Positions 1 to 8,339 of a DNA stretch of 64,000 nucleotides are shown piece after piece. The notes under the pieces were generated by a model. The model was given only the letters and a program-made list of their open reading frames with translations, did not search any database and was not told where the DNA came from. Numbering within the stretch: position 1 is the stretch's first letter; each line of letters opens with the position of its first letter. The position numbers and the translations under genes are program-made. This DNA comes from Flectobacillus roseus (lineage in GTDB: Bacteria; Bacteroidota; Bacteroidia; Cytophagales; Spirosomataceae): the NCBI RefSeq assembly GCF_030056665.1, contig NZ_JASHIG010000034.1; one strand, given 5' to 3'.

Positions 1-404
1 AGTGGCTTACCATATTGTGCATAGAATTTTTCACCTGCATCCAAAAGACCGTCTAACCAAGGCAACAATTTTTTTGCACAGTGGTCTGTGTGTAAGATTA
101 CTTGCACGCCATACGCTTCGGCCAATTGGTGTACGTGATGAGCTCCAGAGATTGCACCTGCAATAGATGCTTCTTGTTTGCCATTTGGTAAAGATTTACC
201 AGCATAGAACTGAGCACCACCATTTGAGAACTGGATGATTACTGGAGAATTAACAGCTTTTGCAGCTTCTAATACACCATTAACTGTGTCTGTACCTGTT
301 ACGTTAACAGCTGGTAATGCAAATTGATGTTTTTTGGCAACTTCGAAGAGTTCTTGCACTGCATCTCCATGCAATACACCTTTTTGAGTAGCTAAACTTG
401 ACAT
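1..404 (-). CDS. fbaA: Class II fructose-bisphosphate aldolase, N-terminal part
   Basis: Cleaves fructose 1,6-bisphosphate to dihydroxyacetone phosphate and glyceraldehyde 3-phosphate in glycolysis and runs the reverse step in gluconeogenesis (cytosol, zinc-dependent). The visible 134 residues begin MSSLATQKGVLHGD and hold the class IIA motif HTDHCAKKLLPWLDGLLDAG, which contains the zinc-binding histidine. The gene runs off the left edge, so the catalytic C-terminal half is not seen. The start is the first ATG of the frame, and a Bacteroidota-type promoter lies about 60 bases upstream. The symbol follows the class IIA type. Confidence 0.93.
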   Translation of the reverse strand, partial: MSSLATQKGVLHGDAVQELFEVAKKHQFALPAVNVTGTDTVNGVLEAAKAVNSPVIIQFSNGGAQFYAGKSLPNGKQEASIAGAISGAHHVHQLAEAYGVQVILHTDHCAKKLLPWLDGLLDAGEKFYAQYGKP

Positions 405-462
405 AGTGAAATTTTTTCTTGTTAAAAACGTACCTTACCTAATTTTTCAATCAGATAGTAGT

Positions 463-495
463 CAAAATTAATAATTTTTCCTTGCTTTTTGACAA
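463..495 (-). promoter_or_regulatory. Candidate fbaA promoter
   Basis: On the minus strand TAATTTTG (463-470) fits the Bacteroidota -7 consensus TANNTTTG. A TTTG (493-496) lies 22 bases upstream, slightly longer than the usual 19-21. Transcription would begin near 457, leaving a leader of about 50 bases. Confidence 0.4.
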
Positions 496-921
496 AAACA
501 CAAAATATAATTTGGCAACAACAATAAAGTAGCTAATTTGAATATATAGTTATTAGAGTGTTTTTGAAATCGAATACTACCTTCAATAAAAATCCATAAC
601 TAGCTGTTTTTCAACAACAAACATATTCTATATTAGTCACCTATGTGGAAGCTTTTTATAACAAGCGTTTATTCGTCAATCGAAGATTTAGGAACTTATC
701 TTCTTGAGATTATTTCACAAAAATACGAATCTATTTGGCATTATTATCGTTAAAATAACATTGATATTTGAATGACCTGACACATTTTATGATTACCTCT
801 GGAAGATTTATTGTTGGAATGTCTGGAAGGTATAAAGCAATAACCAAGTTTATTAGTAGGATATTCGTTAGTCTAGGAGCAATTACCTAATTTTGTCTCA
901 TAATTTCTCAATGATTAATAG

Positions 922-936
922 ACGTTTACCAAACGT
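922..936. promoter_or_regulatory. 15-base palindrome ahead of cysE
   Basis: The sequence acgtttaccaaacgt has 6-base arms and a 3-base centre and ends 9 bases before the cysE ATG. It could be an operator or a small 5'-UTR hairpin. No function can be read from sequence alone. Confidence 0.35.
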
Positions 937-945
937 TCAGCTTAC

Positions 946-1746
946 ATGTTACCAAAAGACTTTTTAGAGGCATTAAGCCAAAAACATACCAAGTCCAATA
1001 CCTTCCCTTCTACGTCGGCGGTCAAAGAGTTGTTTACTGATATCATGCTCACGCTCTTTCCAGAGCAGACCCAAAGACATTATGGTTGTTTGGACGAACT
1101 TCAAGAGGCTTTTGACCAAATCGAGCTAAGACTCACACGGCTATTGCGTTCTATGCAAAAGCATCTTGATGAAGACGCTCGTATTTTAGCGACCAACTAT
1201 ATTCAAAAGCTTCCCGAAATTTACAGAGTTCTATTGACTGATGTTCAAGCGACACTGCTCGGTGACCCAGCAGCTCAAAGTGAATATGAAGTAATACGAG
1301 CTTATCCTGGCTTTTACGCAATTGCTTTTTATCGTTTGGCACATGCACTTTACGAAATGAATGTACCAATGCTTCCTCGTATTTTGACGGAGTATGCTCA
1401 TTCTAAAACAGGCATTGACATTCACCCTGGCGCTGATATTGATGAGTATTTCATGATAGACCATGGCACGGGTGTGGTAGTTGGAGAAACAACAACTATC
1501 GGAAAGCATGTCAAATTGTATCAAGGTGTAACTCTAGGAGCGCTATCGGTCAGTAAAGAAATGGCTTCACTTAAACGTCATCCAACCATCGAAGATCATG
1601 TGGTGATTTATTCGGGAGCAACTATCTTAGGGGGCGAAACAGTTGTGGGAGCTCATTCAATTATTGGGGGTAATGTGTGGCTAACTAGAAGTGTGCCTCC
1701 TCAAACCAAGATTTACCATCAAGAACAAGTAAAGATATTAAATTAA
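946..1746 (+). CDS. cysE: Serine O-acetyltransferase
   Basis: Transfers acetyl from acetyl-CoA to L-serine, giving O-acetylserine for cysteine synthesis in the cytosol. The 266 residues comprise an alpha-helical N-terminal half (about 1-145) and a left-handed beta-helix of hexapeptide repeats (about 155-260). The SAT signature includes DHGTGVVVGET with the catalytic-type Asp-His pair at 172-173, then KLYQGVTLGALS and GGNVWL. The length matches the family. It is followed 96 bases later, on the same strand, by cysM, which uses its product; the two are probably co-transcribed. Confidence 0.95.
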   Translation: MLPKDFLEALSQKHTKSNTFPSTSAVKELFTDIMLTLFPEQTQRHYGCLDELQEAFDQIELRLTRLLRSMQKHLDEDARILATNYIQKLPEIYRVLLTDVQATLLGDPAAQSEYEVIRAYPGFYAIAFYRLAHALYEMNVPMLPRILTEYAHSKTGIDIHPGADIDEYFMIDHGTGVVVGETTTIGKHVKLYQGVTLGALSVSKEMASLKRHPTIEDHVVIYSGATILGGETVVGAHSIIGGNVWLTRSVPPQTKIYHQEQVKILN

Positions 1747-1842
1747 GCATTGGGCGATTGGCTATGTTTTGAGCAGGAGTTATCCAGAAAATCGTACACT
1801 CGTTAGAATCGTTTAGCAATTTGCTGATATAAAATACAAATT

Positions 1843-2727
1843 ATGGCAACACTTTTGGATTTGGTGGGAAATACCCCGCTGGTTGAATTGAATCGTATTA
1901 ACCCTAATCCTAATGTAAAAATTTTAGGAAAATTAGAAGGAAATAACCCTGGTGGATCTGTAAAAGACCGTGCCGCCTATGGCATGATTAAAGGAGCGTT
2001 GGAGAGAGGTGAAATCACACCTGGGATTAAACTCATCGAAGCGACTTCGGGTAATACAGGTATTGCCTTGGCAATGATTGCTCGTCTTTTTGACATTGAT
2101 ATAGAATTGGTAATGCCCGAAAACTCTACTCGTGAGCGAGTATTGACGATGGAAGCATTTGGGGCGAAAGTCACACTTACACCAGCATCAGAGGGTATCG
2201 AAGGTTCTCGCGACTACGCAGAAGCACAGGTAGCTAAAGGAGGCTTTTTGATGTTGAATCAATTTGCCAACCCAGACAATTACATGGCGCATTATCATAG
2301 CACAGGGCCCGAAATCTGGCGTGATACCAACCAAACAGTAACGCACTTTGTAAGCTCAATGGGAACAACAGGTACGATTATGGGCACTTCCAAATTTTTA
2401 AAGGAAGTAAATCCAGCAATTCAAATTGTAGGTTGTCAGCCAACAGAAGGCTCAAAAATCCCTGGCATACGTCGTTGGCCAAAAGAATATCTTCCTAAAA
2501 TTTATGACCCAAGTCGTGTAGATAGAGTAATGGATATTTCGGAAGAAGAAGCGCGTGCCATGGCCAATACCTTGGCAAAAGTGGAAGGTGTTTTTGGAGG
2601 AATGAGTAGTGGTGGCGCGGCATCGGCGGCTGTACGCTTAGCACAAGAATTAGAATCAGGAGTAATTGTATGTATTATCTGTGATCGTGGCGACAGATAT
2701 TTATCAAGCGACCTTTTTGGCGCGTAA
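1843..2727 (+). CDS. cysM: Cysteine synthase B (O-acetylserine sulfhydrylase)
   Basis: PLP enzyme that replaces the acetyl group of O-acetylserine with sulfide or thiosulfate to form cysteine or S-sulfocysteine. The 294 residues show the PLP lysine in NNPGGSVKDRAAYG (Lys41), the substrate loop ATSGNTGIALAM, and the glycine-rich phosphate loop SSMGTTGTIMG. The short length and the C-terminal part (IPGIRRWPKEYLPKI, then CDRGDRYLSSDLF) favour CysM over CysK. The start follows an A-rich stretch without a Shine-Dalgarno, as is normal in this phylum. Confidence 0.93.
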   Translation: MATLLDLVGNTPLVELNRINPNPNVKILGKLEGNNPGGSVKDRAAYGMIKGALERGEITPGIKLIEATSGNTGIALAMIARLFDIDIELVMPENSTRERVLTMEAFGAKVTLTPASEGIEGSRDYAEAQVAKGGFLMLNQFANPDNYMAHYHSTGPEIWRDTNQTVTHFVSSMGTTGTIMGTSKFLKEVNPAIQIVGCQPTEGSKIPGIRRWPKEYLPKIYDPSRVDRVMDISEEEARAMANTLAKVEGVFGGMSSGGAASAAVRLAQELESGVIVCIICDRGDRYLSSDLFGA

Positions 2728-2786
2728 AACCCGAATTTAATTGAGTGATTTAGTGGTTGAGCGAATGAGTGATTGTTTTATTTATA

Positions 2787-2806
2787 GAGACGCAATACTT
2801 TGCGTC
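2787..2806. repeat. REP-like palindrome, copy 1
   Basis: Palindrome agacgcaatactttgcgtct with 8-base arms in the cysM to metF-like spacer. A related palindrome lies at 2891-2912 and a degraded one at 44683-44702, so it looks like a dispersed extragenic palindrome family. Confidence 0.55.
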
Positions 2807-2833
2807 TAATGTGGAGTCATACAGTAGGATAGT

Positions 2834-2877
2834 ATCAAAAAAAGCGGTCGGAAATTATTTTCCGACCGCTTTTTTGA
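2834..2877. terminator. Bidirectional terminator between cysM and metF-like gene
   Basis: Stem agcggtcggaaa/tttccgaccgct with a 4-base loop, flanked by A-run and T-run, placed between convergent genes. It should stop transcripts from both sides. The stem also contains the GGTCGGAAAT word seen in hairpins before rplE, rplR and rimP. Confidence 0.85.
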
Positions 2878-2890
2878 TCCAACTTGGCTT

Positions 2891-2912
2891 GAGACGTAAA
2901 ATATTACGTCTC
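2891..2912. repeat. REP-like palindrome, copy 2
   Basis: Palindromic gagacgtaaaatattacgtctc, a variant of the palindrome at 2787-2806. Both copies flank the terminator in the same spacer. Confidence 0.5.
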
Positions 2913-2930
2913 TACTGTTGACACCAACTA

Positions 2931-3863
2931 TTATTTCCTTAAACCTTCCGCTTTCAACATCTCCCCTATCTGGTTTACCATCGCAATCGACGCTTCGATT
3001 TCTTCTTTACGAATCGCTACACTTTCAATATTAAACCCTACTGGTACTCCTAATTGAATGCAGTATTTTATTAACTCGTCTGCAATCGTGATACATACTT
3101 CTACAGATCTATCCAAGATATTTTCTGAAGCCTTAAACTCTTCTTTCAACTCCTCTGGAATGTGAATACCTAACCATTCCATAAAATGCAATGTTTTCAA
3201 TGATCCACAAGCTGTTAGCGTAAAGATAATCGTTGGAATTTCCTGATTTTTCGCTTGACAAGCTTGTACCAAAGCATCTAACATCGCTTTGGCATAATCG
3301 ACATTAAATACACATTGCGACACAAAATAACTTACCCCCGACGATACTTTATCCAAAATACGTTGATCTTCATCCTTCAGTACAGCATGACGTTCGGGAA
3401 TAGTGACAGCACCAATTACCGATTGATCTTGATATTGTCTCCAAACACCATAAGCTTCTGGTAAGCTGGTAACAGGTACAAAGTCTGGAGAAGGCACTCC
3501 CACGAATACAGGCGAAAAACCATGATTTACCACTTCTTTCAACCAAGCATTTAATTCTTCTTTGGTAAATTTTCCTGCTGGACGATAGATAATTTTGGGT
3601 ACTTGTAGAGAAGATAGGTGATCTTTGGCAAACTCAAAAGGGTCATGAGCACTAATAAATGGAAACGGGCGCTCTTCGCTAGTACGAGCTGATTCGTCTT
3701 GAACATCATACACGACTAAAGCATCAATGTCAAGATTATGCAAACGAGCTAATGTTTTCTCTGCAATTTCTATTACTTTTTCTGGACCAACCTGTGCTTT
3801 AGGAGGCGTAATTCCATACAATAAGATACCAGACTCTTTTGATTTGATTTTATCTAAAAACAT
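2931..3863 (-). CDS. Methylenetetrahydrofolate reductase-family protein
   Basis: The 310 residues resemble the MetF TIM-barrel flavoprotein family, which reduces 5,10-methylene-THF to 5-methyl-THF for methionine synthesis. Visible family features are the N-terminal ITPPK segment followed by a DIDALVVYDVQDE strand, the central GAVTIPERH segment and YFVSQCVFNVDYAKAMLDAL, corresponding to the FITQ..FD region of MetF. It is divergent from classical MetF, so a different folate or C1 substrate is possible. Proximity to cysE-cysM fits sulfur amino acid metabolism but is not proof. It is convergent with cysM across a strong terminator. Confidence 0.7.
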   Translation of the reverse strand: MFLDKIKSKESGILLYGITPPKAQVGPEKVIEIAEKTLARLHNLDIDALVVYDVQDESARTSEERPFPFISAHDPFEFAKDHLSSLQVPKIIYRPAGKFTKEELNAWLKEVVNHGFSPVFVGVPSPDFVPVTSLPEAYGVWRQYQDQSVIGAVTIPERHAVLKDEDQRILDKVSSGVSYFVSQCVFNVDYAKAMLDALVQACQAKNQEIPTIIFTLTACGSLKTLHFMEWLGIHIPEELKEEFKASENILDRSVEVCITIADELIKYCIQLGVPVGFNIESVAIRKEEIEASIAMVNQIGEMLKAEGLRK

Positions 3864-4090
3864 AAATTATTTACGAGATTGTGTAATCGGTTAACAGGAT
3901 TACGTGGTAAGAGATAAGCATTTAGCTTATTGGGCTACAAAGGTAGCAGGAAGATTTGTGATTATAGAATCAAAATGAAAGGTTTTCTTGAGAATTGATA
4001 ATGAATGAAATATCCACTCTATGATTCTTTATCCTTTCCAAACTCCTAAAAAATTCGGAACTTTGTGGTTTCATACAAAAATACAATCAC

Positions 4091-5323
4091 ATGAGAATAC
4101 ATCGCCCTTTGGCAGATGCCGTTGTTGGGACTTTACAAGAAATCTTTTTGAATAAACGTCAAGCAGACCGTGCTATAGAATATGTACTAAAATCAAACCG
4201 TAAATGGGGAAGCCGTGATCGTGGGTTCATTGCTGAAAACACTTACGAAATTGTTCGCTGGTGGCGTATGCTCCATTTTGTGATTGAAGCACCCGAATCA
4301 CTCAATAAATATCATTTCTGGCAAGCATTTGGCGCTTGGCAATTACTCAAAGCAAAGCACGCCAATTCTGACGAGGCACTTTTTCGCTTACCAGATTGGG
4401 TGGAGTTTTCGAAAGTAAATACTAACCGTATTTTTAGTCGCTACGAAGAAGCAAAAAATATTCGTAAAATAATCGAATCTGTTCCAGATTGGTTAGATGC
4501 CCTTGGTGAAGCAGAGCTAGGCACTGAGAAATGGAATAAAGAAATTCATGCACTAAATCAGCAAGCACCTGTTATTTTGCGTGTTAACTCTCTTAAATCA
4601 AACCGTGAACATGTAGCGGATTTGTTGGGTGATGAAGACATTAATGCAGATTACAACAATGAATTACCCGATGGACTTATCCTTGAAGGTCGCCCAAGTG
4701 TATTCAAAACATCTATGTTTAAGGATGGCTTTTTTGAAGTACAAGATGCTGCCTCACAATTGGTAGCACCTATGTTGGATGTAAAAGCTGGTATGCGTGT
4801 GATTGATGCATGTGCTGGAGCAGGTGGTAAAACCTTGCACATCGCAGCTTTGATGGAAAACAAAGGACGCATTATTGCGATGGATGTAGAAGAGCGTAAG
4901 CTTCAAGAATTACAAAAACGTGCTCGTCGTGCTGGTGCCATGAATCTCGAAACTCGTTTGATTGAACCTAAAACAATCAAGCGTTTACAAGAAAGTGCTG
5001 ACCGTTTATTGCTTGATGTTCCATGTTCGGGCTTAGGGGTAATTCGTCGTAACCCAGATGCTAAGTGGAAACTTACACCAGAATTTATCGAAAACCTCCG
5101 CACAATTCAATATAACATTCTTACTCAATATTCATCTATGTTGAAAAAGGGTGGGAAAATGGTTTTTGCTACATGTAGTTTACTACCTTCTGAAAGTGAA
5201 GACCACGTACGTCGTTTCTTGGCTGAACAAGGCGAGCAATGGGAATTGTTAGAAGAACGTCGTACTTCTCCTGCTGAGGATGGATACGATGGTTTTTATA
5301 TGGCTTGTTTGCAGAGAAAGTAA
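4091..5323 (+). CDS. RsmB/RsmF-type RNA (cytosine-C5) methyltransferase
   Basis: SAM-dependent m5C methyltransferase of the NOL1/NOP2/Sun family; the substrate is probably rRNA. Of the 410 residues, about 1-150 form an NusB-like or RNA-binding helical region and about 160-410 the Rossmann methyltransferase. The SAM loop is DACAGAGGKT (from residue 239). Both family cysteines are present: Cys312 in PCSG and Cys362 in ATCSLLPSESEDHV. It lacks the C-terminal PUA-like domain of E. coli RsmF. Exact target site unknown. Confidence 0.88.
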   Translation: MRIHRPLADAVVGTLQEIFLNKRQADRAIEYVLKSNRKWGSRDRGFIAENTYEIVRWWRMLHFVIEAPESLNKYHFWQAFGAWQLLKAKHANSDEALFRLPDWVEFSKVNTNRIFSRYEEAKNIRKIIESVPDWLDALGEAELGTEKWNKEIHALNQQAPVILRVNSLKSNREHVADLLGDEDINADYNNELPDGLILEGRPSVFKTSMFKDGFFEVQDAASQLVAPMLDVKAGMRVIDACAGAGGKTLHIAALMENKGRIIAMDVEERKLQELQKRARRAGAMNLETRLIEPKTIKRLQESADRLLLDVPCSGLGVIRRNPDAKWKLTPEFIENLRTIQYNILTQYSSMLKKGGKMVFATCSLLPSESEDHVRRFLAEQGEQWELLEERRTSPAEDGYDGFYMACLQRK

Positions 5324-5341
5324 ACTCTATTTGTAATAACA

Positions 5342-5372
5342 AACCCCGTCAGAATAACACATTGACGGGGTT
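5342..5372. terminator. Bidirectional terminator
   Basis: Stem aaccccgtca/tgacggggtt around an 11-base loop with T-run on the plus side, between the convergent methyltransferase and SGNH-like genes. Confidence 0.8.
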
Positions 5373-5384
5373 TATTTTTTGATT

Positions 5385-6344
5385 TTATCTTCCTACTCCT
5401 ACCTTCTTTAAGTCTTCTGCAAGCTTTGTGGAAAAAACCTCTGCTCCTTTTTTATTGAGATGTTGAGAATTATAAAACCATTTCTTCTCAAAACATAATG
5501 AATCGTTGGTGTAATCTAAGAAAATACATCCGTATTTATTGACAGCATTTTGACACAGTGTATTAAACGCCTTTTTGTTTTTATAAAAAGGTTGTACTTC
5601 GTAATATTCTGGGGCATATACCAAAATAACTTTTATTCCTTTCTTTTGACAAAAACGGAGATATTCTTCAAAACTCGCCTTTACATCGCTCTCGATGGTA
5701 TAATTGATGCCTTTAGGATATTTTTTCTTAAACTTTTCAAACTGATTATCCCACGGAATATCATTTCCTTTAAAGCCTTTGTATTTGTCGGTATGTGCTA
5801 CATTTTTAGACCCAGCATAGCACTTGAAACCTTCCCATGCCAAATCCAAATCATTGGCATACTTATACATAGGCATGTATTTCTGAAAATGATTAAACTC
5901 TCCTTTTATACCTGTTAGATTTTTGATGAGAAGTGGCTCGTTGAGGTAGGGTAAAAACTGTTGATAGTCTACTAAGTTTTTACGTTTTGCAAAACCATAC
6001 AAGTCTACATTGTGAACAATATATTTGGGAGCTTTATTATGTTCTAGATACAGCTTAAAACGTGTCCACTGCATATCGAATCGCCATGCAGACATACCCA
6101 AATTATAAGAATTGAGGTGTAAAGTGCTATCAAGGATGTAAGGAGAAATATGAAAGGCAGCTCGCGAAGACCCTAGCACTAGCAAATCAGCATTGATTTT
6201 GGAATTAAATAGCGCATTCCAATCGGCTAAAACGGTATGGTTTGACTTTCGTAGCCCCGAATCGACCATATAAGCCATAAGACTCAAAACTAGCAATGGA
6301 ACCGATATAATCAACGCTAGCTTAAGCCAAAACTTTTGTAACAT
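5385..6344 (-). CDS. Membrane-anchored SGNH-hydrolase-like protein
   Basis: The 319 residues start with one membrane segment (about 7-26: LALIISVPLLVLSLMAYMV) and continue as a periplasmic domain. LLVLGSSRAAFHISP resembles SGNH block I with its serine, and NSQHLNKKGAEVFSTKLAEDL resembles block V (DxxH), though the usual Asp is replaced by Asn. Related proteins act in acyl or acetyl transfer on cell-surface glycans; no function is assigned here. The preceding minus-strand lipoprotein ends only 24 bases upstream, suggesting one operon. Confidence 0.6.
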   Translation of the reverse strand: MLQKFWLKLALIISVPLLVLSLMAYMVDSGLRKSNHTVLADWNALFNSKINADLLVLGSSRAAFHISPYILDSTLHLNSYNLGMSAWRFDMQWTRFKLYLEHNKAPKYIVHNVDLYGFAKRKNLVDYQQFLPYLNEPLLIKNLTGIKGEFNHFQKYMPMYKYANDLDLAWEGFKCYAGSKNVAHTDKYKGFKGNDIPWDNQFEKFKKKYPKGINYTIESDVKASFEEYLRFCQKKGIKVILVYAPEYYEVQPFYKNKKAFNTLCQNAVNKYGCIFLDYTNDSLCFEKKWFYNSQHLNKKGAEVFSTKLAEDLKKVGVGR

Positions 6345-6368
6345 ACTATGATAATTGAAGATTGGACT

Positions 6369-6905
6369 TTACTGAATAGTTGCTTTGATTTGGTAGGCTT
6401 TTTTCTCACCAAAAACTAATTGTTGAAATCCATCAATTTCATAATGTTTCAATTGATTTTGCTCAAATTCAGCTTTAATTTCCTTTCTGGTTTTGTATAA
6501 ATAATTTTCATCCGACAACAAAGCATATACCTGTTGAAGCTTCCCATTTTTTAGAATCAACTTTATTTGCTTTACCAATTGTGTTTCGGTAGATTTGAGC
6601 GTATAAGTTACCAAAGAGTCGTTTTGTAAAATTTGGTAGCTATTCAAAAAAGCGGGCTTATTCAAATCTGCTTGAATAAAAAAGTCTAACTCTTTTTCCC
6701 AATCCTGAATCACCTTTGTTTGCGTATCGGCAGTAACACCAACCTTTACTGATTTTTGGACAGTAGGTTTGTGTAGTGAAAGCTCTTTGATTTGTGTTTC
6801 GAAAGTACCTTTTAAGTCAAAATATTTATGATTGCTTTGCTCTACTTGCTGATTACAAGCCATTACAGAAAGCATTAAAAATAAACTAGCTAGAATGTTT
6901 TTCAT
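6369..6905 (-). CDS. Hypothetical lipoprotein
   Basis: The 178 residues begin MKNILASLFLMLSVMACNQQ, a lipoprotein signal peptide with the lipobox cysteine at position 17. The mature part is mainly charged and predicted beta-rich, with no recognised catalytic motif. It precedes the SGNH-like gene on the same strand, 24 bases away, so the two are probably co-transcribed. Function unknown; anchored in the periplasm or outer membrane. Confidence 0.65.
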   Translation of the reverse strand: MKNILASLFLMLSVMACNQQVEQSNHKYFDLKGTFETQIKELSLHKPTVQKSVKVGVTADTQTKVIQDWEKELDFFIQADLNKPAFLNSYQILQNDSLVTYTLKSTETQLVKQIKLILKNGKLQQVYALLSDENYLYKTRKEIKAEFEQNQLKHYEIDGFQQLVFGEKKAYQIKATIQ

Positions 6906-7095
6906 GATACAAAATTAACACAAAAGCCTTTTATGTCGTTCCTTGTTTGGAGGTAATAATTCTTGCATAAGTGCTGAATGAGATGAAATAGTTTTCCATC
7001 CCTCATAACTTTATCAAATAACCTCTATCATACAGCATATTACCTATCAGAAATATCTTGTCATTTAGGTATCTTGAAAGATAATCCCTAAACAA

Positions 7096-8268
7096 ATGAT
7101 ATCTCAAAATAGACTTGCCTCCGCTGACATTTATCGTGGATTTGTCATGCTACTCATGATGGCCGAAGTACTGCATTTCGGCGACGTTTCAAAAGCTCTT
7201 CCTAATAGCTCGTTCTGGGCTTTTCTGGGGCATCACCAAGACCATGTCGAGTGGGTGGGTTGTGCCTTACATGATTTGATTCAGCCTTCCTTTTCTTTTC
7301 TAGTTGGCGTTGTGTTACCATATTCGGTTGCGAGTCGACTCAATAAAGGAGGTAGTTTCAATCAAGCTTTTTTGCATACACTCAAACGATCCTTCATATT
7401 GATTGCACTTGGTATCTTTTTACGTTCGCAATATAAAACACAAACGTATTTTACTTTTGAAGATACACTAAGCCAAATTGGTTTGGGCTATACTGTCCTA
7501 TTTCTACTCGCTTTTCGTTCTCAGAAAGTGCAAATAATAGCTCTCATTACTATTCTGATAGGATATTGGTTAGCTTTTGCTCTTTATCCATTACCTGACG
7601 CCAACTTTAATTACACCGATGCAGGTATTACCAAAGACTGGGAATATAACCTATCAGGTTTTGCTGCCCATTGGAATAAGAATACCAATTTGGCATGGGC
7701 TTTTGACCGTTGGTTTCTCAATCTTTTTCCAAGAGAAAAACCATTCTTATTTAATGGAGGTGGTTATGCGACCTTAAGCTTTATTCCAACACTTGGCACA
7801 ATGATTTTGGGTCTATTGGCTGGCAATATCTTTCAGTCGACTATATCAGCTCAAGAAAAGCTCAAACGTTTCTTGATTTTGGGTGTATCAGGATTAGTAT
7901 TAGGAATAGTACTTGATGCCTTAGGAATATGTCCAAATGTCAAAAGAATTTGGACACCTACTTGGGTAGTTTTTAGTGGTGGTTGGTGCTTTTTGCTATT
8001 GGCATTTTTTTACTGGGTGATTGATATCAAACAATCGACGGATGCCTATTTTCTAAAAGTTATTGGTATGAATTCCATTGCAGCCTATTGTATTGCTGAT
8101 GGATTAGGCGTTTATATCTCAAAATCACTGAAGATTCATCTAGGTGAAAATTACGCCAGTATTTTAGGAGATCCGTACCAGACCCTAATTCATGGAGGAT
8201 TGATGTTATTAATTTACTGGCTGATTTTAAATTGGTTATACAAAAAGAAGATATTTATTAGGATATAG
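7096..8268 (+). CDS. Multi-pass membrane acyltransferase-like protein (DUF5009/HGSNAT type)
   Basis: The 390 residues form about ten membrane helices. The N-terminal ASADIYRGFVMLLMMAEVLHF and the luminal CALHDLIQPSFSFLVGVVLPYSVASR match the family of heparan-alpha-glucosaminide N-acetyltransferase-like proteins (DUF1624/DUF5009), in which a histidine near the first loop relays an acetyl group across the membrane. The sugar substrate cannot be told. It stands alone, divergent from the lipoprotein gene on its left. Confidence 0.75.
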   Translation: MISQNRLASADIYRGFVMLLMMAEVLHFGDVSKALPNSSFWAFLGHHQDHVEWVGCALHDLIQPSFSFLVGVVLPYSVASRLNKGGSFNQAFLHTLKRSFILIALGIFLRSQYKTQTYFTFEDTLSQIGLGYTVLFLLAFRSQKVQIIALITILIGYWLAFALYPLPDANFNYTDAGITKDWEYNLSGFAAHWNKNTNLAWAFDRWFLNLFPREKPFLFNGGGYATLSFIPTLGTMILGLLAGNIFQSTISAQEKLKRFLILGVSGLVLGIVLDALGICPNVKRIWTPTWVVFSGGWCFLLLAFFYWVIDIKQSTDAYFLKVIGMNSIAAYCIADGLGVYISKSLKIHLGENYASILGDPYQTLIHGGLMLLIYWLILNWLYKKKIFIRI

Positions 8269-8285
8269 ATTTCATATAAACAACA

Positions 8286-8318
8286 AATCCCCGTGTAAAT
8301 CATATCTACACGGGGATT
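8286..8318. terminator. Bidirectional terminator
   Basis: Perfect stem aatccccgtgta/tacacggggatt with a 9-base loop between the convergent acyltransferase-like gene and gpmI. Confidence 0.8.
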
Positions 8319-8339
8319 CTGCGAAGCTTTTTCCTAAAA

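Larger units (their letters stand above)
405..945. other. Divergent intergenic region fbaA/cysE
   Basis: This 541-base AT-rich spacer between divergent genes has no convincing reading frame. It contains the candidate fbaA promoter (463-495) and a short palindrome just before cysE (922-936). I see no RNA gene or known riboswitch fold by eye. Confidence 0.6.
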
